64,000 nt of DNA from an uncultured Myxococcales bacterium (GTDB lineage: Bacteria > Myxococcota > Myxococcia > Myxococcales > Myxococcaceae), in assembly GCA_937980205.1 (NCBI GenBank), contig CALJKW010000022.1, forward strand, positions 372,001-436,000, given 5' to 3'. The notes below the pieces were generated by a model that saw only the letters and a program-made list of their open reading frames with translations, did no database searches and was not told the origin of the DNA. Of this stretch, positions 1-9,067 are shown piece after piece (within the stretch, counting starts at the first letter, position 1; each line of letters starts with the position of its first letter). Made by a program: the position numbers and the translations under genes.

Positions 1-1
1 C

Positions 2-604
2 GTGTTCGACGTGGGCGACGCGACGGGGCCGTTCGTGTTTCACCGGGTGAACGTGGCGGACCCCGCCGCGGTGAGCGCGGCCGTCGAGGGCCTGCCCGCG
101 CCGCCCGCGCTCCTGGTCAACAACGCGGGCATCACGCGCGACCGCTCGCTGCTCAAGCTGTCGGACGCCGAGTGGCGCGACGTGCTCGAGGTGAACCTGA
201 CCGGCGCGTTCTGGGTGCTGCGCGCGGTCGCGCGCCGCATGGCGCAGGCCGGGTTCGGGCGCGTCGTGAACGTGAGCTCCATCAACGCGCGGCGCGGCAA
301 GTTCGGCCAGGCGAACTACGTGGCGTCGAAGGCGGGGCTCTTGGGCCTCACCACCACCGCCGCGCGAGAGCTGGGCCCCAAGGGCATCACCGTGAACGCG
401 GTCGCGCCCGGCATGGTGCTGACCGGGCTCACCCGGGCGCTGCCCGCCGAGGTGCTCGCGCGCGCGCGCGAAGAGGCGGTGCTGGGGCGCCTCGCCGAGC
501 CGTCGGACGTCGCCGAGGCCGTGCTGTTCCTCCTGTCCGACGCGGCCCGCAACATCACCGGCGAGGTGCTGCGCATCGACGGCGGCCAGGACCTTCATGG
601 CTGA
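2..604 (+). CDS. SDR-family 3-oxoacyl reductase, 5' end cut by window edge
   Basis: This is the C-terminal part (about 200 residues) of a classical short-chain dehydrogenase. The NNAG motif (VNNAGITRD), the catalytic Ser (VNVSSINAR) and the YxxxK pair (ANYVASKAGL) are present, and it ends in the FabG-like 'TGEVLRIDGGQ' tail. The glycine-rich TGxxxGIG dinucleotide motif is missing because the gene begins left of the window; the GTG at position 2 is not a real start. FabG-type enzymes reduce 3-oxoacyl-ACP or -CoA with NADPH. The substrate cannot be told. The stop overlaps the start of the downstream CDF gene by 8 bases, so the two are probably cotranscribed. Confidence 0.85.
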   Translation: MFDVGDATGPFVFHRVNVADPAAVSAAVEGLPAPPALLVNNAGITRDRSLLKLSDAEWRDVLEVNLTGAFWVLRAVARRMAQAGFGRVVNVSSINARRGKFGQANYVASKAGLLGLTTTAARELGPKGITVNAVAPGMVLTGLTRALPAEVLARAREEAVLGRLAEPSDVAEAVLFLLSDAARNITGEVLRIDGGQDLHG

Positions 605-1469
605 CCGGGTCGCCGAGCGCGCCGCGGGCGTCCGCCGGGTGCTCGCCGGCATCCTGGTGCTCAACTGGGGCGTGGCCCTGGCGAAGCTCGTCGCCGGGCT
701 CGCGGGCGGCTCGGCGGCGCTCACCGCCGACGGCCTGCACTCGTTTCTCGACGGCGCCTCGAACGTCGTCGGGCTCTTCGCCGTCGCGGTGGCGTCGCAG
801 CCGCCCGACGCCGAGCACCCGTACGGCCACGGCAAGTTCGAGGCGGTGGCTTCGCTGGCCATCGGGGTGATGGTGGGCGCGGCGGCGGTGGGGCTCGGCC
901 GCATGGCGCTGCACGCGCTCACCGGCGAGGCGCAGCCGCAGGCCACGCCGGCGATGATCGCCGTCACGGTGGTGACGCTCGCGGTGAACCTCGGCGTCAC
1001 CTTCGTCGAGCGGCGCTACGCGAAAGAGCTCGACAGCCCGCTGCTCGACGCCGACGCGCAGCACACGCTGTCGGACGCGCTGGTGTCGGTCGCGGTGCTC
1101 GCCTCGCTCTTGCTGGTGCGGGCGGGCGTGCCGAAGGCCGACGGCGTCTTCGCGCTCGGCGTGATGCTGGTGGTGGCCTTCGTCGCGCTGCGCATCGCGC
1201 GCGACGCGGTGGGCGCGCTGGTCGACACCGCCCGGCTCGACCCGCGCCGCGTCGAGGCCGCCGGCCTCGCGGTGCCCGGAGTGCTCGGCGTCTTCCGCGT
1301 GCGCAGCCGCGGCCAGGGCGGCGCGGTCTTCGTCGACCTCACCATCACCGTCGCGCCGCACAGCCGGCTCGACGAGGCGCACGCCGTCGCCGACGCGGTC
1401 GAGCAGGCGCTCGCCGCGCAGTTCCCCGACGTCACCGACGTGGTGGTGCACGTCGAGCCGGCGCGGTGA
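597..1469 (+). CDS. Cation diffusion facilitator (CDF) metal exporter
   Basis: This is a 290-residue inner-membrane antiporter of the CDF family, which moves Zn, Fe, Mn or similar divalent cations out of the cytoplasm against protons. Six hydrophobic segments are visible. The metal-site motif HxxxD occurs twice, in TM2 (HSFLD, H48/D52) and TM5 (HTLSD, H156/D160), with the family loop HPYGHGKFE between TM2 and TM3. The last 75 residues form the cytoplasmic ferredoxin-like domain. The length is normal for the family. ATG 597 overlaps the preceding SDR stop. Metal specificity cannot be read from the sequence. It converges on the hydroxylase gene, 20 bp away. Confidence 0.9.
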   Translation: MADRVAERAAGVRRVLAGILVLNWGVALAKLVAGLAGGSAALTADGLHSFLDGASNVVGLFAVAVASQPPDAEHPYGHGKFEAVASLAIGVMVGAAAVGLGRMALHALTGEAQPQATPAMIAVTVVTLAVNLGVTFVERRYAKELDSPLLDADAQHTLSDALVSVAVLASLLLVRAGVPKADGVFALGVMLVVAFVALRIARDAVGALVDTARLDPRRVEAAGLAVPGVLGVFRVRSRGQGGAVFVDLTITVAPHSRLDEAHAVADAVEQALAAQFPDVTDVVVHVEPAR

Positions 1470-1489
1470 GCGCTTCGAGAGCGGCGCTC

Positions 1490-2446
1490 TCAGCGAGCGG
1501 GCCTGAGGCGCTGCAGGGCGCCGACGAGCGGGTGCCACAGCACCGACAGCACCGCGCGGCGGTGGTTGCGCTCCGAGCGCGGCAGCCCGAAGCGCAGATG
1601 CCGGCCCCGCTCGCGCGACAGGCGCAGCGAGCCGCCGAGCCGGTCCCAGATGGCGAGCGCCGAGCCGTAGTTCCCGTGGTGCAGGCGGGGGTCGGTGCTG
1701 TGGTGCAGCTGGTGCTGCGCGGGGCTCAAGAGGAACCGCTCGAGCCACGCCGGGTACGAGAGCCACACGTGGCTGTGCCGCAGGTTCGCGCCCAGCACGT
1801 TCCAGACGACGGACAGCGCGTAGACCCCGCCGATCTGCCAGGCGCCGACCCGCCCCGGGAAGAGCCAGACGAACAGGCCCGCGACGAGCGTCAGCGAGCC
1901 CGCCGCGCCGGCGCGCATCAGCACGCTCTCGATGGGGTGCGTGCGGTACACGGTCAGCGGCGTGAGCACCTCGGCCGAGTGGTGCACCTTGTGCAGCTCC
2001 CACAAGGGCGGCACCTCGTGGGCGAGCCGGTGCACGACGTAGCGGCCGAGGTCCTCGGCACAGAACGCGGCGATGCTGAACAGCGCGGTGACCGCGACGC
2101 GGTCGAGGTCGAGCACGGTGGGCACGACGCCCACGTGGCGCCAGCCCACCCGCGCGAGCTCTAGCGCGCCTTTCGTGATGGGCACGGCGAACGGCGCGAT
2201 GAGCAGGCCCTCGAGCGCCGCGCGGAACAGCGCGAGCTTGAAGTCGAGCCGCGAAGACGGGTGAAAGAAGATGCGCCCGGGCAGGAGGAACGATGCGAGC
2301 GAGCACCGCCCGCGGTGGCGGCGGTACCAGACGAACGTGGCCAGCGCCGCCGCGCCGAGCAGGAAGGGCAGGTAGAGCCGCTTCGTCGGGTTCAGCACGA
2401 CCATCAGCCGCGCGCCCACGTCGGTGGCGAGGTGCTCGAGCTCCAT
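1490..2446 (-). CDS. Sterol desaturase/fatty acid hydroxylase superfamily protein
   Basis: This is a 318-residue integral membrane protein with the eight-histidine di-iron signature of the fatty acid hydroxylase superfamily: HRLAH, HKVHHS, a central HSHVW and a late HQLHHS. Members use O2 to hydroxylate or desaturate lipids, sterols or carotenoids. It lies 7 bp after bcrD on the same strand, so it looks like the last gene of the benzoyl-CoA operon. That is odd, because the family needs oxygen and the pathway upstream is strictly anaerobic. It may act when oxygen returns, or use another oxidant, or have its own promoter. The substrate is unknown. Confidence 0.85.
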   Translation of the reverse strand: MELEHLATDVGARLMVVLNPTKRLYLPFLLGAAALATFVWYRRHRGRCSLASFLLPGRIFFHPSSRLDFKLALFRAALEGLLIAPFAVPITKGALELARVGWRHVGVVPTVLDLDRVAVTALFSIAAFCAEDLGRYVVHRLAHEVPPLWELHKVHHSAEVLTPLTVYRTHPIESVLMRAGAAGSLTLVAGLFVWLFPGRVGAWQIGGVYALSVVWNVLGANLRHSHVWLSYPAWLERFLLSPAQHQLHHSTDPRLHHGNYGSALAIWDRLGGSLRLSRERGRHLRFGLPRSERNHRRAVLSVLWHPLVGALQRLRPAR

Positions 2447-2453
2447 GGCTTCG

Positions 2454-3305
2454 TCAGGCCGCCGCGGCCGCGTCGCGCGCCGCGCGCTCGAGCCGGAACC
2501 GGCCCCACAGCGCGGCGCCCACCGCGCCCGCGTAGACCGAGGCCGGGTGGCCGACGACGCGCAGGGGGGCTCCGCCGTCGGCGGCGAGCGCGCGCTCGAT
2601 GGCGCCGTGCAGCCCGGTGTCGGCGGCCAGGCCGCCGGTGAGCGCGACGGTGCCCTCGGCCTGCACCGCGCGCAGGAGCTTGGCGAGGCGCAGGGCGATG
2701 GAGTCGTGTACCCCGCGCAGAATCTCTCCGGCGGGGATGCCGCGCGACACCATGTTGATGACGTCGGTCTCCGAGAGCACCGCGCAGATGCCGCTGCACG
2801 GCTCGACGCGCTTCGCGGCGAGCGAGAGCGGGCCGACCTCTTCGGCGCGGATGCCGAGGTACCGGGCGATGTTCTCGAGGAACTGGCCGGTGCCGGCGGC
2901 GCACTGGCTGGTCATGCGCGAGCGCAGCACGCGGCTGTGCTCGTCGACGACGAACACCCGCGCGTGCAGGGCGCCGGCGTCGACGGCCGCGCGGCAGCCG
3001 GGGACGAGCCACGTCGCGCCGCGGGCGTGCGTGGTCATGCCGTAGAAGTGCCCGTCTTTGAGGTCGAGCTCTTCGCCGTCGCCCGTCGACGCGACGTAGC
3101 GCACCGCGGCCCGCGCCAGGCCCGCCTCGGCCAGCGCCTGCTCGTAGGCCAGCGCGGCCACGTGCCGCACGTCGCGGCGCAAGATGCGCTCGCGGAACCG
3201 GCCCAACAGCCGCGGCGGGCCGTCTGCGTCGAAGCCCATCACCGCCGCCTTCACCGCGCTGGTCCCGACGTCGATGCCCGCGGTGTACGTCGCCGTGGCG
3301 CTCAT
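2454..3305 (-). CDS. bcrD: Benzoyl-CoA reductase subunit D (ATPase/activator module)
   Basis: This 283-residue protein has the ASKHA (BadG/HgdC) fold. It shows the ATP-binding IDVGTSAVKAAV N-terminus, the iron-sulfur cysteines in QCAAGTGQF and EPCSGICAV, and a late TGG phosphate loop. Together with BcrA it forms the ATP-hydrolysing module that drives electrons over a bridging [4Fe-4S] cluster into the BcrBC active site, at two ATP per two electrons. Size and motifs match the Thauera-type class I enzyme (BcrD about 30 kDa). The ATG overlaps the bcrA stop (ATGA). It is the last of the four reductase genes. Confidence 0.95.
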   Translation of the reverse strand: MSATATYTAGIDVGTSAVKAAVMGFDADGPPRLLGRFRERILRRDVRHVAALAYEQALAEAGLARAAVRYVASTGDGEELDLKDGHFYGMTTHARGATWLVPGCRAAVDAGALHARVFVVDEHSRVLRSRMTSQCAAGTGQFLENIARYLGIRAEEVGPLSLAAKRVEPCSGICAVLSETDVINMVSRGIPAGEILRGVHDSIALRLAKLLRAVQAEGTVALTGGLAADTGLHGAIERALAADGGAPLRVVGHPASVYAGAVGAALWGRFRLERAARDAAAAA

Positions 3306-4663
3306 GGGTTGGCCTCGGTCTCGACGTGCGCGCGCACGGCGCGCGGCTTCTCCAGGGTCGGCGCCGCCTCGCCGCGCGAGCGGCGCTCGGCGAACAGCGC
3401 GGCCCCCAGGGCGCCGGTGAAGATGCTGTCGGCGTGGGTGTTCAGCGTGCGCGCGCCGTAGTGCTTCGTCACCAGGCCTTCGAGCTCGCGGACGACCGCG
3501 GCGTTCTTGGCCACGCCCCCGGTGAAGGTGAGCTCGTCGCTCACCCCGCCCGAGCGCGCGAGCAGGCTCATCGCGCGCAGCACGATCGCGCGGTGCAGAC
3601 CGAGCAGAATGTTCTCGCGCTTCTCTCCGAGCGCGAGGCGCTCGCGCAGCTCGACGCCGGCGAACACGGTGCAGGTCGACGAGATCTTCACCGGCCTCGT
3701 CGCCTGCAGCGCCAGCGGCCCCAGCTCGTGGATGCCGAGGTTCATCTCCTCGGCGATGTAGCCCAGGTACCGCCCGCACCCGGCGGCGCAGCGGTCGTTC
3801 ATCTGGAAGTTCGTCACCACGCCCCGCGCGTCGACCTGAATGGCCTTGGTGTCCTGCCCGCCGATGTCGAGCACGGTGCGCGTCCTGGGGAAGTAGGCGT
3901 GCGCGCCCAGCCCGTGGCACAGAATCTCCGAGCGGATCTGCTCTTTCGGGAACGGCAGGCGCGCGCGCCCGTACCCGGTGCCGACGACGCAGCCGACCTC
4001 GATCGGCTCGCGCTCGAGGCGCGCCCGCGCGCGGCCGAGCGCCCCCTTCGCGGCGGCGCCGAGCTCGAGCTGCGCCACCGCGCGGTCGAGCAGGCCGTCG
4101 AAGCCCTCGCCGGTGTCGGCGTTCTCGACGTCGATGATGGCCCGGTCCCACGCGCCGACGACGACCTCGTACGAGAGCTCGCGGCGCGCGGCGGCGGCCT
4201 CGGCCTCGGCGAGGAAGCGCGCGCCCACCACGTCGCGGAAGAAGCGCGAGCGATCGAACGCGAGCGGGCCGAACAGCGCGTCGGCCTCGCCGGCGATGCG
4301 CCGGAAGATGGCCTTCGCCGCGGCCTCGGCGCGCTCGCCGCCGTCGGGGGCCGCCCGGGCGAGCGCGGCGCAGCGGTGCTCGAGCGCGGCGAGGCGCTCG
4401 GTGCAGCCGAGCACGCGCGCCGCCGTGCGCAGCGCACGCGACAGCTCGGTGGCGCCAGCGACGCCGCCCTCGACCAGCGCCGCCTCGAGCAGCGACAGCT
4501 TCGCGTCGGACAGCGCCTCGGCCTTCGCGACGTCGGCGGCGACGTCGTAGTTCGAGCGGGTGTTGGTGAGCCCCTGGCCCACCACCTTGCCGGCGGCGTC
4601 GATGAGCACCGCCTTCGAGGTGGTCGAGCCGAGGTCGATGCCGAGGAAGTGCTTCGCGCTCAC
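3302..4663 (-). CDS. bcrA: Benzoyl-CoA reductase subunit A (ATPase/activator module)
   Basis: This 453-residue larger paralogue of BcrD starts with the nucleotide-binding LGIDLGSTTSKAVLID. It carries DIGGQDTKAI in the middle, cluster cysteines in RCAAGCGRYLG and in SSTCTVFAG, and the late TGGVAKN loop. A helical insert of about 150 residues separates the two ASKHA halves, as in BcrA/BadF. It partners BcrD in ATP-driven electron transfer. The GTG start at 4663 aligns with the family N-terminus and overlaps the bcrB stop by 4 bases. The size is close to the 49-kDa Thauera subunit. Confidence 0.95.
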   Translation of the reverse strand: MSAKHFLGIDLGSTTSKAVLIDAAGKVVGQGLTNTRSNYDVAADVAKAEALSDAKLSLLEAALVEGGVAGATELSRALRTAARVLGCTERLAALEHRCAALARAAPDGGERAEAAAKAIFRRIAGEADALFGPLAFDRSRFFRDVVGARFLAEAEAAAARRELSYEVVVGAWDRAIIDVENADTGEGFDGLLDRAVAQLELGAAAKGALGRARARLEREPIEVGCVVGTGYGRARLPFPKEQIRSEILCHGLGAHAYFPRTRTVLDIGGQDTKAIQVDARGVVTNFQMNDRCAAGCGRYLGYIAEEMNLGIHELGPLALQATRPVKISSTCTVFAGVELRERLALGEKRENILLGLHRAIVLRAMSLLARSGGVSDELTFTGGVAKNAAVVRELEGLVTKHYGARTLNTHADSIFTGALGAALFAERRSRGEAAPTLEKPRAVRAHVETEANP

Positions 4664-5994
4664 GGGCGGCTCCCCGCGTGCGCGCGCCGTTGGTCGATCA
4701 TCTGCAGGTAGCTCTCGATGCGGTTCTTGATGTTGGCGTGGCCGTAGTAGCGGGGGTCGACGAGGTCCGACTCGACGAACGCGCCGGGCAGCCCGGTGCG
4801 CTGCTCGAGCTGGCGCAGCATCACCAGCTGGCCCGCCGAGAAGCTGTTGCAGCTCTTGATGCTGTTGAAGACGAAGCCGTCGGCCTCGAACTCGCGCACG
4901 TAGCTCTCGAGCAAGTCGACGCGCGCCGGCAGCGAGAGGTTCGTGTAGCAGCCGAGGCAGTAGTCGGCGAGGGACTCGAGCGGGTCGACCGTCTGGCCGT
5001 GGCGGAAGCCGCGGTCGTAGAGGCCCCCGACCTTCGCGTAGGTCGACGCGACGATGACTGCTCCCTCGTCGTGGAAGATGCGCCAGAAGTCGCGGAAGTG
5101 GGTCCAGTTCGGTGGGCCCTCGACGACGAGCCGCACCTTCTCGCGCGTCAGCGCGCCGTCGGGGGTGACCGGCCCCAGGCCCTGGGCGAGGCGCGCGGCG
5201 ATCTCGTCTTTCAGCTCGCGGTAGTACGCGACGGCGTCGGTCGTGCCCCGGAACGCCGAGAAGATGGGGCCCACGTAGTAGACGGCGCCGAAGTACGCGT
5301 CGATGGGCGAGGGGCGCTTCTTCGCGCTGTCGAGCACCCAGACCAGATCGTCCTCGGCCTTTTGCGACCGCTGGAGCAGCGCGCGCAGCGCGTCGGCGTC
5401 GTACTTCTTCCCGCTCACCTTCTCGAGCTTCGGGATCACCTCGGCTCTGAGCTGCTCGACGATGTAGCGGCGCGCGTCTTCGGTCGGCGCTCCTTCGGCG
5501 ACGTACGGCACGTGCAGCATCGCCACCTCGCAGCCGTACTCGTGCTTGAGCAGCTCGAACCACTTCATGAAGGTGAAGCAGCCGGTGTAGCTGAGCAGCA
5601 GCAGGTTGGGCGGGGGCAGCGCCTCGCCGGTCGGCCCGATGTTGCCCTTCGTCATCATGCCGAGGTCGCACTTGACGTAGGTGCAGACGTCTTCGTTGTG
5701 GCCCAGGCGCTCGGCCTCGCGGATGTAGCCGGCCGAGAGCTGCCGCATGGCCGACTGCAGGGCGTTGATCTCGGGGTACACCGGCAGCACGCCGAACGCG
5801 TGCATGAGCTCGGTCAGGTTCCCGGGCACGAACGTGTACGCCACCGGCTGGCGGGTCTGCGGCGCCAGCGACAGCGCGCGGAAGTGGGCGGCGATCATGT
5901 GCTTCTGCCGCTCCATGCTCGAGTCCTTCTGGGCGCGCTGCGGCGCGGCGCCGGCCGGGACGGCGGAAGCGAGCTCTAGCGCCTCGGCGCTCAT
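4660..5994 (-). CDS. bcrB: Benzoyl-CoA reductase subunit B (catalytic)
   Basis: This 444-residue protein of the HgdB/FldC-like dehydratase superfamily forms, with BcrC, the substrate-binding module where benzoyl-CoA is reduced to cyclohexa-1,5-diene-1-carbonyl-CoA. Conserved cysteines that can hold [4Fe-4S] clusters occur in CTYVKCDLGMM, YTGCFTF and LGCYTN, and the NSIKSCNSFSAGQ segment is typical of the family. The start at ATG 5994 overlaps the bcrC stop. An internal ATG (MERQKHM) lies 26 codons on and may be the true start, since the first 25 residues look low in complexity. Confidence 0.95.
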   Translation of the reverse strand: MSAEALELASAVPAGAAPQRAQKDSSMERQKHMIAAHFRALSLAPQTRQPVAYTFVPGNLTELMHAFGVLPVYPEINALQSAMRQLSAGYIREAERLGHNEDVCTYVKCDLGMMTKGNIGPTGEALPPPNLLLLSYTGCFTFMKWFELLKHEYGCEVAMLHVPYVAEGAPTEDARRYIVEQLRAEVIPKLEKVSGKKYDADALRALLQRSQKAEDDLVWVLDSAKKRPSPIDAYFGAVYYVGPIFSAFRGTTDAVAYYRELKDEIAARLAQGLGPVTPDGALTREKVRLVVEGPPNWTHFRDFWRIFHDEGAVIVASTYAKVGGLYDRGFRHGQTVDPLESLADYCLGCYTNLSLPARVDLLESYVREFEADGFVFNSIKSCNSFSAGQLVMLRQLEQRTGLPGAFVESDLVDPRYYGHANIKNRIESYLQMIDQRRAHAGSRP

Positions 5995-7184
5995 GCGGCC
6001 CCCCAGAGCTTGAGCGAGTCCGAGAACGTGCCCGCCTGCTCGCGGATGCCCTGGAACTGTCCGGTGTTCTCCGCGTACTTGAACGCGAAGAAGGGGATGC
6101 CGGCGGCGGCCAGCGCCTTCTGCAGCGGCGGCTGATCGAGCAGCGCGGGGTCGCAGAAGCTCGGCGCCGCGAAGACGACGCCGTCGGCGCGCGCGCGCCG
6201 CACCTGCGCCACGAGCTGCTCGCCGCGCGGCGTGTCGTGCTCGAAGCGGGTCGAGGCCCAGGTGCTCTGCGTGAGGTACGCGCGCACCAGCGCCTCGAGC
6301 GGCCGCTCGCCGGCGGCGAGCCCGACGTCGCCCACGAGCCACCGCGCCCCGAGGTTCAGGTCGTCGTCGACGACGTACGCGCCGCTGCGCTCGAGCGTGC
6401 GCAGCACCCCGAGCGGCGGCTGCTCGCAGAACGCGCCCACCAGCACGAGGCGGATGCGGTCCTCCTGCCTGCGGGGCCGGCCCCCCGCGAGCGTGAGGAA
6501 GGTGCGCAGCAGCGCGGTGTGGCGGTGCACCTCGAGCAGGCCGCCCGCCTTCACCAACAGAAACGCCTCGTCGCTCGTGCACAGCCACGGGCGCTCGCGC
6601 CGCAGCGCGTAGAGCTCGGCGATGGCCCGGCGGTTGTCGTCGTAGGCGAAGATGCTCGCCGCGAGCCGGTCGTCGTCGGCCGCGCGGCCTCCGAGCTGCT
6701 GCAGCTCGCGCTGCAGCAGTTGCAGATCGTGCAGATAGAAGCGGCCGCCGGTGCTCGCGTCGAACGCCTGGGGCAGGTCGACGAAGCGCGCGTACTTCTG
6801 CGGGAAGAGCAGCTTGAAGATGCCCGACAGGTTCCGGATGACGTCGCACGTGCTCGGGAAGATGAACCCGTCGAGCGGACCCAGGTCGCCGTTCAGCCCC
6901 ATCTCGACGACCGAGCGCGGCAGGTGGCAGATGTAGCTCTGGAAGCAGGCGTCGCCCTTGACGATGTCGACCTGATCGCCGCCGCCGTGCACCGCCACGG
7001 GCAGCACCCCCGCGGCGTGCAGCACCTCGCGCGGCGCGTAGACGGGCAGGTGGCCGACGGCGAGGCGCCGGGGCGCTTCGTCGCCGTGCTCGCGCTTCCA
7101 CTCGCGCACCGCGTCGAGCGGCGTGTCGGCGTAGAGGCGCTCGCAGCGCTCGAGCACCGCGGCGCAGGGGTCATCGGGCGTCAT
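5991..7184 (-). CDS. bcrC: Benzoyl-CoA reductase subunit C (catalytic)
   Basis: This 397-residue HgdB/FldC-type subunit pairs with BcrB in the benzoyl-CoA-binding module. Cysteines likely to ligate a [4Fe-4S] cluster or sit near the active site occur in GDACFQSYICHLPRS, PSTCDVIRN and APSFCDPAL. The length agrees with the 44-kDa subunit of Thauera aromatica. The gene order C-B-A-D is that of the bcr subtype of class I reductases rather than the bzd subtype of Azoarcus. The stop of dch lies 1 bp upstream of the ATG, so translation is probably coupled. Confidence 0.94.
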   Translation of the reverse strand: MTPDDPCAAVLERCERLYADTPLDAVREWKREHGDEAPRRLAVGHLPVYAPREVLHAAGVLPVAVHGGGDQVDIVKGDACFQSYICHLPRSVVEMGLNGDLGPLDGFIFPSTCDVIRNLSGIFKLLFPQKYARFVDLPQAFDASTGGRFYLHDLQLLQRELQQLGGRAADDDRLAASIFAYDDNRRAIAELYALRRERPWLCTSDEAFLLVKAGGLLEVHRHTALLRTFLTLAGGRPRRQEDRIRLVLVGAFCEQPPLGVLRTLERSGAYVVDDDLNLGARWLVGDVGLAAGERPLEALVRAYLTQSTWASTRFEHDTPRGEQLVAQVRRARADGVVFAAPSFCDPALLDQPPLQKALAAAGIPFFAFKYAENTGQFQGIREQAGTFSDSLKLWGAA

Positions 7185-7185
7185 G

Positions 7186-7950
7186 TCAGCTGCTCCAGCG
7201 GGCGTTGCGGCGCGAGAGGAAGGCGTCGATGCCCTCCTGGGCGTCGGGGGTGTGCATCAGCTCGGTGGTGTAGAGCTGCTCGAGCTCGAAGAGCCGGCGC
7301 AGCGCGGCGGGCACCCAGGTGCGGGCGGCGCGCACGGCGTAGCGCGTGCTGGCGCGCGACAGCTCGAACAGGCTGGCCTTCGCCCACGCGAGCGCGGCGT
7401 CCGCGGGGTCGGCGGCCTCGGCGCAGACGTCCTGCACGAGCCCGAGCCGGTGGGCCTCGGCTGCGTCGATGGTGCGCCCGGTGACGAGCAGATCTTCCGA
7501 TGCGGTGACGCCGATGCGGTGGGGCAACAGCGCGCTCGCCGCCGGGGCGAAGACGCCGAGCTTCACCTCGGGGCACGCGAACCTCGCCGTCGGGTGCGCG
7601 AAGACGCGGCTGGCGGCGAGCACCAGCTCGAGCCCGCCGCCGAGGCACCGGCCGCGCACCGCGGCGAGCAGCGGCAGCGGCGTGGTGAGCATGCGGCCGA
7701 TCAGCCGGTGCAGCCCCTCGAGCATGGCGGGGGCCGCTTGCGGCCGGTGCTCTTCGACGCTCGCGCCGAAGGAGAAGTCCTTGCCCGCGGCCTCGAGCAG
7801 CACGCAGCGCAGCCGCGTCTCGTTCTGCGCGCGCGCGAACGCCTCGTCGAGCGCGGCGACCAGCCGGCTGTCGATGACGTTGCCCTTGCCGTGATCGATG
7901 CAGAGCCTCAGCGCCGCGCCGTCGAGGGCGGAGGAGATGACGAGGGTCAC
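7186..7950 (-). CDS. dch: Cyclohexa-1,5-diene-1-carbonyl-CoA hydratase
   Basis: This is a 254-residue crotonase-fold enzyme. It has the oxyanion-hole segments FSFGASVEEH and VRGRCLGGGLELVLAA, which are typical of Dch. It adds water to the conjugated diene made by benzoyl-CoA reductase and yields 6-hydroxycyclohex-1-ene-1-carbonyl-CoA. The identity rests on the fold, the size (the family is about 258 aa) and the position between oah and bcrC. The start GTG 7950 overlaps the oah stop as GTGA. Confidence 0.9.
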   Translation of the reverse strand: MTLVISSALDGAALRLCIDHGKGNVIDSRLVAALDEAFARAQNETRLRCVLLEAAGKDFSFGASVEEHRPQAAPAMLEGLHRLIGRMLTTPLPLLAAVRGRCLGGGLELVLAASRVFAHPTARFACPEVKLGVFAPAASALLPHRIGVTASEDLLVTGRTIDAAEAHRLGLVQDVCAEAADPADAALAWAKASLFELSRASTRYAVRAARTWVPAALRRLFELEQLYTTELMHTPDAQEGIDAFLSRRNARWSS

Positions 7951-9053
7951 CGCAGCGTCCCCCCTTTGAGGTTGGGCGGGGCGATGGCGTCGAGCAGTTC
8001 GTCGCCCCACGTCTCGCCGGCGGCGAGGCGCTGGCGCAGCGCGACGAAGTCGACCTCGCGCTGCTTCTCGCCGCGGTGGAAGGCGCGGAAGCCCGCCTTC
8101 GCCTCGGTCATCATGTTGAGCGAGAGCCAGGCGCGGTTCGTCTCTCGGTTCCGGTCCCACGCCTCGAGCTTCTTCTTGCGAATGCTCTCGACCGTCTTGA
8201 TGGTGCAGTCGGGGAACGTCATCAGCAGGCTGGTGGCCAGCTTGTCGACCGCCTCGTCGAGCAGGGTGAGGTCGACGCTGCCGCGCTCGAGCAGGGCCTT
8301 GCCGGCCTTCAGGTCGTCGCCGGTCTTCGGCTCGCCGTGCACGATGCGCCCGTACTGATCGAGCCAGGTGTCGGTGTGCACGAGCGGGTTCGGCACGTAC
8401 TTGCCGTCGAGCTTCAGCGCGGGCACGAGGCCGGTGATGAGGCCGAGGCGGTGGGCCTTGTGCGCGCTCCACGGGTCGCAGAGCGTGCAGCTGGCCATGG
8501 CGAGCTCGACGCCGACGTAGAGATCGAGGAAGTCGGTGGCGCCGCCGTCGGGCGCGCTGCCGTGCTTGGGCCCTGCCTGGCCGAAGCGGGCGAGGTCCTG
8601 CGCGACGGAGTAGTCGCAGGCCATGCCGATCTCCTGGCCGCCGCCGATGCGCATACCGTTGACGCGGCAGATGACCGGCTTGTCGCAGGTCAAGATGCCG
8701 CTCACCATGTCGTTGAACAGCCGCATGTACTGGCGGTACTCCTGCGGGCGGCCGGCGTAGTACTCCGAGTACTCGCGCGTGTTGCCGCCGGTGCAGAAGG
8801 CCTTCGAGCCGGCGCCGGTGAAGACGACGGCGACGGCGGCGCGATCGACCGACGCCCTGCGGAACGCGAGGATGACCTCCTTGATGGTGTCGGTGGTGTA
8901 GCTGTTGAGCTCGCGCTCGTTGTCGAGCGTCACCCAGACCTGGTGCAGATCCTTCGCGACGACGCCGTCGGGGGTGCGGACGGGGCGGTGCTCGTAGCGC
9001 ACGCGCTTGAAGTCGACGGACGCGAGCTGGTGATCGTGGAGGGTGAGCGCCAT
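7947..9053 (-). CDS. oah: 6-Oxocyclohex-1-ene-1-carbonyl-CoA hydrolase (ring opening)
   Basis: This is a 368-residue crotonase-superfamily hydrolase of the Oah/BamA group, longer than ordinary enoyl-CoA hydratases. The segments AFCTGGNTREYSEYYAG and NGMRIGGGQEIGMACD are very characteristic of the family. It adds two waters to 6-oxocyclohex-1-ene-1-carbonyl-CoA and cleaves the alicyclic ring to 3-hydroxypimelyl-CoA, which then enters beta-oxidation. It is the standard marker gene for anaerobic aromatic degradation. It starts at ATG 9053, 14 bp after the had stop. Confidence 0.95.
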   Translation of the reverse strand: MALTLHDHQLASVDFKRVRYEHRPVRTPDGVVAKDLHQVWVTLDNERELNSYTTDTIKEVILAFRRASVDRAAVAVVFTGAGSKAFCTGGNTREYSEYYAGRPQEYRQYMRLFNDMVSGILTCDKPVICRVNGMRIGGGQEIGMACDYSVAQDLARFGQAGPKHGSAPDGGATDFLDLYVGVELAMASCTLCDPWSAHKAHRLGLITGLVPALKLDGKYVPNPLVHTDTWLDQYGRIVHGEPKTGDDLKAGKALLERGSVDLTLLDEAVDKLATSLLMTFPDCTIKTVESIRKKKLEAWDRNRETNRAWLSLNMMTEAKAGFRAFHRGEKQREVDFVALRQRLAAGETWGDELLDAIAPPNLKGGTLR

Positions 9054-9067
9054 TGACAGTTCTCCTT

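Noticed and set aside
3326..4711. Plus-strand frame of 461 codons over bcrA
   Set aside because: It mirrors bcrA; the translated product has no domain and the real gene is on the minus strand.
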